Below, piece after piece: positions 1-6,391 of a stretch of 9,276 bases of DNA. Position 1 is the first letter of the stretch; each line of letters begins with the position of its first letter. Where the stretch lies: assembly GCA_002380675.1 (NCBI GenBank), contig DFWB01000268.1, positions 1 through 9,276 of the forward strand, read 5' to 3'. Source of the DNA: Akkermansiaceae bacterium UBA4145. GTDB taxonomy: Bacteria > Verrucomicrobiota > Verrucomicrobiia > Verrucomicrobiales > Akkermansiaceae. The translations under genes and the position numbers were made by a program. The notes under the pieces are model-generated. The model was not told the DNA's origin, did no database searches, and worked only from the letters and a program-made list of their open reading frames with translations.

Positions 1-229
1 GACAAGGGTCTCCCCCGGGACTAGTCATTCCAAAACCCGTCCGGGTTATTCCTGATTATCATGCCAGTCCCCGCGCGATCAATTGAAGCAGACCTGATAT
101 CCTGAGCCGGGAAGGAAAACACGTTCCAGCCTGCCTCTACGTTCACTTCCACACCCGCAGGGCAGCATTGGAAAATAGACTCGCTCCCCACCATCCACGG
201 GACCCACAATCCCCCGAGACCCGTTCATC
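1..229. other. Non-coding region upstream of the CotH-kinase gene
   Basis: No convincing coding sequence is seen here. A small inverted repeat (AACCC at 34-38, loop GTCC, GGGTT at 43-47) has no T-tract after it, so it is a poor terminator. TATCAT at 57-62 resembles a -10 box, but no -35 box sits at proper distance. The last 30 bases before the ATG at 230 are pyrimidine-rich and hold no Shine-Dalgarno motif. This stretch probably carries the promoter and leader of the next gene and perhaps the tail of an upstream transcript, but neither can be fixed from sequence alone. Confidence 0.5.
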
Positions 230-3200
230 ATGTCCCTCCCCCCCTCACTGCCCCGGGCAGTTCTCACTCTAGTCTTCCTCCAAGCTGCCGCCCTCATGGC
301 CGCGCCCCCCCGGATCACTGAGTTCATGGCCAGCAACGATGGGATTATCGCCGACGAGGACGGAGATTATCCTGACTGGATTGAAATCCACAATCCCGAC
401 CTCGCCTCCATCGACCTCGCCGGACACGCATTGACTGATGACCCTTCGGAGCCAAGAAAGTGGATTTTCCCGGCCGGATCCACCATCAGCGGAGGTGGAT
501 ATATTGTGGTATTCGCTTCCGGCAAGAATCGCACTTCTTCCAGAGCTGAACTGCATACAAACTTCCAGCTCAATGCAGATGGCGATTACCTTTCCCTTGT
601 TGCTCCTGATGGCGACAGTATACTCACCGAGTTTGGCTCAGAGGTCGTTCCTTTTCCTCGACAACGGCCTGACATTTCTTACGGCACTGGGGAAGCCTCG
701 CTCAAAATCAACCTCCTCGGAGAGACTCCGGAAGCCCGTTACCTCGTTCCTGTGAGCGAGAATGATCTCGGCTCCCAGTGGCCCAATCTTCTTTTCGACG
801 ATGCCACGTGGAACAGCGGAAGCCTTGCTCTCGGATTTGACCTCGATGGAAACGACGGAAGCGCCATTGCACCACGAAACCATTGGCCTCTCGATGATGG
901 CTTCGGAAGCATCGCCCGCGATCCCAGTGGGAATTTTCCGGGCTCCCTGATCGGCATACAGGGTGAATCATCACCGTGGGATCTCGATGCTCCGCCCATT
1001 GCTGGCGGACCGGAGTCGTCCCTGAGATTCGACGGCACGGCAACCTTTCTCCAAACCACCCTCCCCGGCATCGGAGGCTCCTCATCCCGCTCCATCGTGT
1101 TCTGGATCCGATCGGATGACACCTCGAATCATGGAATCATTTCGTGGGGGAATCGGGACACTCCGTCGGGAAAATTTCATCTTCGCCTCAACAGCAATCC
1201 GGATAGCGGAACTCTGGGGGCGATCCGATGCGACCTTGGGGGAGGAAGCGCCATAGGCTCCACGAGTATCGCCGATAACCAATGGCATCACGTGGCCGTT
1301 GTATTCGAAGAAGACACCACACCTACGCTTTCGGATCTTCGATTCTATATCGACGGCATAGAAGACCTCGCCACTGGTCCGGCGAATGTTCCTGTCGATA
1401 CTGATATTTCCAGTATTGATTCTCTCGAGGTCGCTATCGGCCGACGCGTCGAGAGGACTCCCCTCTATTTCTCTGGCAACCTCGCAGATGTCGCCCTTTA
1501 CGAGGTCGCCTTGACTTCTGACGCTGTCACGAGACTGGCGCAAGGCACCTTCCGCCCCTCCAGCTCTATTGGATTCGGCAGCTACATAACCACCAATGTC
1601 GAGAGCGAGATGCTCAACCAAGGCTCATCCCTCTTCGTCCGCACACGCTTTGACCTCCCCTCCGATTACTCGCTGGAGGGCCTCCGCCTCTTTCTTCGCT
1701 ACGATGACGGAATTCGTGCCTTCATCAACGGCGAGGAAGTCGCGAGCGCGAACATTCCAGGGGAAAGTTCATGGAACATAACGGCACAAACAGAGCGGAC
1801 CAATGTGGAGGCCGTAAGCACGGTTGAATTCAACGCCTCGCAAGTCCTGCCTGCCCTGCGTCCGACTGACAACATTCTTGCCCTGCACGGAGCAAACCTC
1901 AACGCCGGTGATCGTGACTTCCTCATCAACGCCCGACTTGAAGGACTCGATCTTGGACAACGCTCTGCCGGCTACTTCCTGACTCCTACTCCGGGGGCAG
2001 AAAACACCGGGGAACCTGACACTGGGGCTTTTGTAGCCGATACAAAATTCGCGCCTAATCGTGGATTCTATGAGGAGCCCTTCAATCTTACAATCAGCAG
2101 CAAAACCGAGGGCGCTTCCATCTATTACACCTTAGATGGGAGCGAGCCGTCCTCGAGCAACGGCATACTCTACAACGGCCCTCTTGCAATCGATGGCACC
2201 GCCACCGTCAGGGCAGTGGCGCTGAAACTCGGACTCGTTTCCACAAATATTGACACCCATACCTACATCTTTCCAGCCAGCGTGCTCACTCAAAGCACAA
2301 CGCCGCAGGGCTTTCCCACGGCCTGGGGAGAGCGCGCAACCGATTACGAAATGGACCCGGACCTGATAGGCACAGCCTACTCCCGGGAGGAGATCATCGA
2401 TTCGCTGCGTTCTCTTCCCTCTATCTCGGTTGTCATGAACGTCGACGATCTCTTTGATGGGGAGAGCGGATTTTACGCCAATTCGGACCAACGCGGTGAC
2501 GAATGGGAAAAGCGGTGCTCTTACGAGTTCTTCGATTTTCCGAATGGCGCGCAAACTCAATTGAACGGGGGAATCCGGGCGGTGGGCCGTGCGAGTCGCT
2601 CCGCCAATCGAGGCAAACACAATATCCGGGCAGTCTTCCGCTCAGAGTATGGCCCCACCAAGCTGCAGTTTCCACTTTTTGCTGATTCCGAGGTTACCGA
2701 GTTTAACTCCCTGATCCTTCGGGGAGGGAATGGCGACTCATGGCTGAATCCGGGTGTGGTGGAGCGGGCGCAGTATATTCGCGATCAGTGGCACCGGGAC
2801 GCGCAGCGCGCTACCGGGCAGCCCTTCCAACACCAGATATATGCTCATCTCTACCTCAACGGGCTCTACTGGGGCATGTATCATATTTTCGAACGTTTTG
2901 AGGACGATATGCTCGCAGAGCACTTCGGGGGCGAGGAAGAAGACTGGGACGCGATCAAGGATGCGGGGAGGGCGAGCGTTCTTGAAGTAGTCGATGGTGA
3001 CCTGAGCGCCTGGAATCGCACTTTAGCGGTAACAAGGCGGGATATGAGCAACCCCAGAAACTATGCAAACGCCCTGATCTTTATCGATCCCGACACCTGG
3101 ATTGACTATTTTATCACCAATTTCTATTCCGGAAATACCGACTGGGATCAGTCCAACTGGAGAGCAGCCCGGCGCAGGGATCGGGACGCCAAATGGATGC

Positions 3201-5212
3201 TCTTCGCATGGGACTCCGAGCGGACGGACCTGAACGCGACTCAGGGCACAAACTCCAGCACCAACGATGCCACGGTTGAGAACACGCCGAACTTTCCATC
3301 GAGCGTGCATCAGCGATTGACCGCCAACGAAGAGTATCGCCTGCGCTTCGCTGACCGGGTCCGGCTGCACTGTTTTAATGGCGGAACCTTCACCCCGGAG
3401 GGAGCCGCTCAACTATGGGACGCCCGAGCTGATGAGATTTATGAACCGCTCATCGTGGAGGCGATACGCTGGGGGGACCGCCATCGTTTCCCTCCCGCCC
3501 GCCGGGAAACCTTCTGGCGGCAGATGTATAATACCATGCAGAGCGATTTCTTCCCCCAGCGCACCGAAACATTGATCTCTCAACTCAGGGCTCGCGGACT
3601 CTATCCCTCGGTGGAAGCCCCGGACTTCACTCCTCACGGAGGCCTCTTCACCGATCAATCGGAGATCACGATCAGCGCGAGCACCGGAGGCACAATCTAT
3701 TATACCACTGATGGAAGTGATCCCCGGCGGCCCACCACTGCAGGATCCGAATCCCTCCTGCTTCCTGAGGGATCTTCAGCCCTGGCGTTCGTCCCTACCG
3801 ATGACTCCCTCGCGATGACGTGGACGGAGCCAGAATTTGATGCCACCGGCTGGATAAGCGGGGCAAGCGGGGTCGGATTCGAGCTGGATACAGGCTTTGA
3901 AGGTCTTTTCGGGGTCGATCTGAGTGAAATGTATTCTCTGAACTCCTCGGCTTACGCCCGGTGGGAGTTCGAAATTCAGGACCGAGCTCAGCTGGCTGCA
4001 ATCACCTCCCTGACACTACGCGCACGCTATGATGACGGGTTCATCGCCTACCTGAACGGAGGAGAGGCGGCCTCGGCAAATCGACCCGCCAATCCCGCTT
4101 GGAATTCTCACGCCTCTGCTGCCCACCCGGACGGATCAGCGGTCGAATTCAGCACCTTCAATCTCAGCAATTCCATCAATCGCCTGCGACTTGGCACCAA
4201 CGTGCTCGCTGTTCACTGCATGAACCAGCAATCGGACAGCAATGATCTTCTCTTCATTCCCGAACTGGTAGCAGCCACCGGAACCATTCCTGCTGGCGTC
4301 TCTCCCTCCGCCCAAGTTTACAATGGACCTTCCCTTGCACTTGGGCAAAGCACCCGTCTGCAGGCACGAGCACTGAGGAACGGAATATGGTCCGCACTGA
4401 CCAGCACTATCTTTACGGTAGGAACCCCGGCCACCTCTGAGCACATCGCGATCAGCGAAGTGCATTATCACCCTCTCGGGGATTCTCCCACCGAGTTCCT
4501 CGAGCTGATCAATATCTCCGATGAAGTGGTGGACCTCACTGGACTCTCCTTCACCAATGGCATTGTATTCACCTTCCCCGAGGCCACCCTCCTTTCCCCA
4601 GGCGAACGCACGCTCGTCGTCGAGAATATCACGGCTTTCGAAATTGCCTATGGTCTCGGTTTGCCCATTGCCGGATCCTTTACGAATGGAACGCGCCTCT
4701 CCAACGGAGGCGAGCGCATTACCTTGCTGGCCCGCGACGGCTCCACCATCTCCGACTTCCGGTACCGCGATTCCCAACCCTGGCCACAAGCCCCGGACCA
4801 GACTGGGCAAAGCCTCATTCTTGTCGCCCCCGGGGAATCCTCCCCTTCCAACCCGCTCAGTTGGCGCGCCAGCATTCTTCCCGGGGGAAACCCAAACTCC
4901 TCTGACTCCATCTCTTTCCTCGCAGGAGAGTCACAATACCTTCTTGATTATGCACTTACAGATAATACGGAGCTCCAGTTCTCAGTAGTGGAGGACCTCT
5001 CTGTTCTTTCCTTCCTTACCCGTAGCGCAGCGGATGACGCCACCGTCTGGGTAGAATTTTCCCCTGATCTTCGCACTTGGACAGATGCCCCGACCGAGTC
5101 TCTGGTTTCCCGGAACGCTAGACCCGATGGAACAACCCTCTACCGCTTCACCATGCCTGCTCCCCAGCGAGACTTGGTGAGATTTGCCCGCCTGCGTATC
5201 GAACTGCGCTGA
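230..5212 (+). CDS. Exported multidomain CotH-family protein kinase with lamin-tail, LamG and chitobiase-type domains
   Basis: 1660 residues. Residues 1-24 form a Sec signal peptide (hydrophobic 10-24, likely cut ALMA|AP), which supports the ATG at 230. Domains in order: lamin-tail domain (about 28-137, with PDWIEIHNP); beta-sandwich module part A (about 165-212); LamG/concanavalin-like domain (about 217-443, with WHHVAVVF and FYIDG); sandwich part B (about 445-577, RYDDG at 490); chitobiase C-terminal-like domain (about 607-685, YYTLDGSEP); CotH kinase region (about 729-1127); second chitobiase-type domain (1132-1168 plus 1357-1402) split by a second sandwich module (about 1169-1350, RYDDG at 1266); second lamin-tail (about 1404-1559); C-terminal domain (about 1560-1660) with the pattern VEFSPDLRTW common at the ends of secreted verrucomicrobial proteins. 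Family knowledge: CotH proteins are atypical kinases that phosphorylate Bacillus spore-coat proteins. Candidate active-site residues are K796, D971 or D973 with N976 (TDWDQSNW), and D995 (AWDSE). The substrate here is unknown. No C-terminal membrane anchor is seen, so the protein is periplasmic, surface-bound or secreted. The domain calls are firm; kinase activity is inferred. Confidence 0.93.
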   Translation: MSLPPSLPRAVLTLVFLQAAALMAAPPRITEFMASNDGIIADEDGDYPDWIEIHNPDLASIDLAGHALTDDPSEPRKWIFPAGSTISGGGYIVVFASGKNRTSSRAELHTNFQLNADGDYLSLVAPDGDSILTEFGSEVVPFPRQRPDISYGTGEASLKINLLGETPEARYLVPVSENDLGSQWPNLLFDDATWNSGSLALGFDLDGNDGSAIAPRNHWPLDDGFGSIARDPSGNFPGSLIGIQGESSPWDLDAPPIAGGPESSLRFDGTATFLQTTLPGIGGSSSRSIVFWIRSDDTSNHGIISWGNRDTPSGKFHLRLNSNPDSGTLGAIRCDLGGGSAIGSTSIADNQWHHVAVVFEEDTTPTLSDLRFYIDGIEDLATGPANVPVDTDISSIDSLEVAIGRRVERTPLYFSGNLADVALYEVALTSDAVTRLAQGTFRPSSSIGFGSYITTNVESEMLNQGSSLFVRTRFDLPSDYSLEGLRLFLRYDDGIRAFINGEEVASANIPGESSWNITAQTERTNVEAVSTVEFNASQVLPALRPTDNILALHGANLNAGDRDFLINARLEGLDLGQRSAGYFLTPTPGAENTGEPDTGAFVADTKFAPNRGFYEEPFNLTISSKTEGASIYYTLDGSEPSSSNGILYNGPLAIDGTATVRAVALKLGLVSTNIDTHTYIFPASVLTQSTTPQGFPTAWGERATDYEMDPDLIGTAYSREEIIDSLRSLPSISVVMNVDDLFDGESGFYANSDQRGDEWEKRCSYEFFDFPNGAQTQLNGGIRAVGRASRSANRGKHNIRAVFRSEYGPTKLQFPLFADSEVTEFNSLILRGGNGDSWLNPGVVERAQYIRDQWHRDAQRATGQPFQHQIYAHLYLNGLYWGMYHIFERFEDDMLAEHFGGEEEDWDAIKDAGRASVLEVVDGDLSAWNRTLAVTRRDMSNPRNYANALIFIDPDTWIDYFITNFYSGNTDWDQSNWRAARRRDRDAKWMLFAWDSERTDLNATQGTNSSTNDATVENTPNFPSSVHQRLTANEEYRLRFADRVRLHCFNGGTFTPEGAAQLWDARADEIYEPLIVEAIRWGDRHRFPPARRETFWRQMYNTMQSDFFPQRTETLISQLRARGLYPSVEAPDFTPHGGLFTDQSEITISASTGGTIYYTTDGSDPRRPTTAGSESLLLPEGSSALAFVPTDDSLAMTWTEPEFDATGWISGASGVGFELDTGFEGLFGVDLSEMYSLNSSAYARWEFEIQDRAQLAAITSLTLRARYDDGFIAYLNGGEAASANRPANPAWNSHASAAHPDGSAVEFSTFNLSNSINRLRLGTNVLAVHCMNQQSDSNDLLFIPELVAATGTIPAGVSPSAQVYNGPSLALGQSTRLQARALRNGIWSALTSTIFTVGTPATSEHIAISEVHYHPLGDSPTEFLELINISDEVVDLTGLSFTNGIVFTFPEATLLSPGERTLVVENITAFEIAYGLGLPIAGSFTNGTRLSNGGERITLLARDGSTISDFRYRDSQPWPQAPDQTGQSLILVAPGESSPSNPLSWRASILPGGNPNSSDSISFLAGESQYLLDYALTDNTELQFSVVEDLSVLSFLTRSAADDATVWVEFSPDLRTWTDAPTESLVSRNARPDGTTLYRFTMPAPQRDLVRFARLRIELR
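722..1960 (+). repeat. First copy of a beta-sandwich module, interrupted by a LamG domain (within the CotH gene)
   Basis: Protein-level duplicate of the module at about 3734-4280. Shared landmarks are YLVPVSENDL...FDDATWNSG...LGFDLD in this copy against AFVPTDDSL...FDATGWISG...VGFELD in the other, then RYDDGIRAFINGEE against RYDDGFIAYLNGGE, then NILALHGANLNAGDRDFLI against NVLAVHCMNQQSDSNDLLF. In this copy about 230 residues of LamG-type domain (nt 878-1558) sit between the GFDLD strand and the rest of the module. The module resembles the galactose-binding-like sandwich that often accompanies CotH and lamin-tail domains; ligand unknown. Confidence 0.7.
3623..4435 (+). repeat. Second chitobiase-type domain split by the second copy of the beta-sandwich module (within the CotH gene)
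   Basis: The chitobiase C-terminal-like domain at nt 2048-2282 is continuous (YYTLDGSEP, then LYNGPLAIDGTATVRAVAL). Here the same domain starts (YYTTDGSDPRRP, ending at residue 1168) and resumes near residue 1357 (SPSAQVYNGPSLAL, then TRLQARAL). Between the two halves lies a beta-sandwich of about 180 residues, homologous to the one at 722-1960. These are degenerate protein-level repeats; no extended nucleotide identity is visible. Confidence 0.7.
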
Positions 5213-5279
5213 GCACGGAATATATTCTTTGACCGACTCCGATGTGAGAACACCATATCCCTTCTTCCTCCAAAATCCC

Positions 5280-6005
5280 GTGAATAGACATTTCCTGATA
5301 CTCCAGATCACAACCTTCTTTCTCTCTCTCCTGTTCACCGCCATGCCGGAAGCTCAGGCAGCGGAATCGAGCCCCAATACCCTGACCAAGCAAGAACGAG
5401 CCGATGGCTGGCGTCTTCTTTTCGATGGAAAATCTGCGGGCTCTTGGCGCCAATTTGGAAAGGACGTCGCTCCCGCCAGCGGATGGGAGGTCTCGCAAGG
5501 GTGGTTGATTAAAAGAGCCGGGGCCAAGCCAGGCAACATCGTCTCCCGGGAAGAATTCTCCAACTTTGAGTTTTCGTGGGAATGGCGGATGGAATCCGGG
5601 GGAAACAATGGCGTTAAATACTTCGTCGATGAAACCCGGGGCAATCTCGGCCATGAGTATCAGATGCTGGCCAAGGTAGAGCAGAAGCCCAGCAAGAGCT
5701 CTACCGGAGGATTCTACGCTGTCCTCGCACCAGCTGATCCTCCGCCGGTGCGATTCTACCCAAAGATCAACTCTTCCCGAATCCGGGTAGAGGCCAATAA
5801 GGTCACCCATTGGCTGAATGGCCGTAAAATATTGGAGTATATCTGCGGCAGCGAAGACGTCCTCTCAAACGTGGCCTCCAGTAAATTCAAAAAGGTGGCG
5901 GGGTTTGGAGAGAAACTAACTGCCCGCCTCATGCTCACCGATCACGGCAGTGAGTGCAGCTTCCGCAATCTCAAGATTCGCGAGCTGAAGGCCGACCCCA
6001 AATAG
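5280..6005 (+). CDS. Exported DUF1080 / 3-keto-disaccharide hydrolase family protein
   Basis: 241 residues from a GTG start. The GTG at 5280 gives MNRHF, a hydrophobic core and AQA|AES, a clean Sec signal peptide cut after residue 27. The upstream in-frame ATG at 5184 would overlap the preceding gene and bury the hydrophobic segment behind 32 polar residues; the ATG at 5343 would lose the signal. Residues about 36-236 match the DUF1080 fold (PF06439), a concanavalin-like beta-sandwich: opening DGWRLLFDGKS, SGGNNGVKYFV, GHEYQML, then VTHWLNGRKILEY and the closing LTDHGSECSFRNLKIREL. Pfam now names the family 3-keto-disaccharide hydrolase after members acting on 3-keto-glycosides; many members are uncharacterised and may only bind glycans. 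The usual partner oxidoreductases and sugar isomerases are absent from this window. Two cysteines (189, 226) in the mature part could pair after export. It lies 67 bases after the CotH gene with no terminator seen between them, so co-transcription is plausible. Confidence 0.88.
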   Translation: MNRHFLILQITTFFLSLLFTAMPEAQAAESSPNTLTKQERADGWRLLFDGKSAGSWRQFGKDVAPASGWEVSQGWLIKRAGAKPGNIVSREEFSNFEFSWEWRMESGGNNGVKYFVDETRGNLGHEYQMLAKVEQKPSKSSTGGFYAVLAPADPPPVRFYPKINSSRIRVEANKVTHWLNGRKILEYICGSEDVLSNVASSKFKKVAGFGEKLTARLMLTDHGSECSFRNLKIRELKADPK

Positions 6006-6009
6006 CCTC

Positions 6010-6043
6010 GGGGCCACCTCCGAAAAGCCCCTCGCCGGGCCCC
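6010..6043 (+). terminator. Weak stem-loop just after the DUF1080 stop codon, possible terminator
   Basis: GGGGCC at 6010-6015 can pair with GGCCCC at 6038-6043 (six G:C pairs, loop of 22 bases). An alternative is GGGGC 6010-6014 with GCCCC at 6027-6031 (loop of 12). The position four bases after the stop codon suits a terminator, but no T-run follows, so intrinsic termination is doubtful. Confidence 0.25.
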
Positions 6044-6260
6044 AGCGCTCCCTACTGATCAATTTGTCGGGACTTCCATGGGACACCTCGCTTTCCGCAC
6101 CCCACTGGACGCCGTCTTCCAGCATCCTTGTCCTCAGCGACTGTCGACTTCGATAACTGCAAAGAAAATAGGCTTTTTTGGCGAAATTGACCCAAGAGCA
6201 AGGCCCCGTCTCCGACACCCCTCCGACCCACAGCATTTTGGCCGCCACAAAGGTCAGGAA

Positions 6261-6287
6261 AACCCTTCCATGGTCTCGAGAACCCTT
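6261..6287. repeat. Direct repeat pair AACCCTT flanking an 8-base palindrome
   Basis: AACCCTT occurs at 6261-6267 and 6281-6287, 20 bases apart start to start, close to two turns of the helix. The palindrome TCTCGAGA (6274-6281) lies between them, and the second copy overlaps the candidate -35 box at 6286. The arrangement could be an operator, but such short repeats also arise by chance. Confidence 0.25.
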
Positions 6288-6313
6288 GACCCCTCGGATG
6301 AAATGGCGAGAAT
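6286..6313 (+). promoter_or_regulatory. Candidate sigma70-type promoter for the large repeat protein
   Basis: TTGACC at 6286-6291 matches five of six bases of a -35 box. After a 16-base spacer, GAGAAT at 6308-6313 matches four of six of a -10 box, including the important A2 and T6 but not the first T. It lies about 80 bases before the ATG at 6392. The match is weak and could be chance. Confidence 0.22.
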
Positions 6314-6391
6314 TACACGTAGACACTTGGAAGGCGCTTGTTCCATCGAATAGCCGTGGATCCAGCCCAAAACACCGACTCCGTCCAACAA

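Larger units (their letters stand above)
6006..6391. other. 386-base intergenic region between the DUF1080 gene and the large repeat protein
   Basis: No coding sequence is credible here: short open frames on either strand show no domain-like composition, signal peptide or start context, and the longest plus-strand ones run into neighbouring genes in the wrong frame. Contents seen: a GC-rich inverted repeat just after the DUF1080 stop, a T6 run at 6174-6179 without a GC-rich stem before it, two TTGACC boxes (6187-6192, 6286-6291), a pair of AACCCTT direct repeats and an 8-base palindrome. It most likely separates two transcription units and carries the promoter of the downstream gene. Confidence 0.6.

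Noticed and set aside
34..47. Hairpin AACCC-GTCC-GGGTT as a terminator of an upstream gene
   Set aside because: Stem of only five pairs and no T-tract after it.
21..209. Minus-strand 62-residue open frame in the leader region
   Set aside because: No domain-like pattern or start context; it lies in the short region before a divergently unrelated gene and looks like chance.
4136..4810. Minus-strand 224-residue open frame opposite the CotH gene
   Set aside because: Antisense shadow of a clearly coding plus-strand region with recognisable sandwich and lamin-tail domains.
5148..5810. Minus-strand 220-residue open frame opposite the DUF1080 gene
   Set aside because: The plus strand encodes a recognisable DUF1080 protein with a signal peptide; the antisense product has no recognisable features.
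6171..6183. T6 run as an intrinsic terminator
   Set aside because: No stable GC-rich stem precedes it on either strand.
6078..6353. Plus-strand 91-residue open frame in the intergenic region
   Set aside because: Rich in His, Arg and Pro with no domain or signal pattern and no initiation context; consistent with random open sequence at this GC level.
6356..6391. In-frame GTG at 6356 as an upstream start of the large repeat protein
   Set aside because: It would add twelve polar residues before a basic-then-hydrophobic signal peptide that starts ideally at the ATG at 6392.
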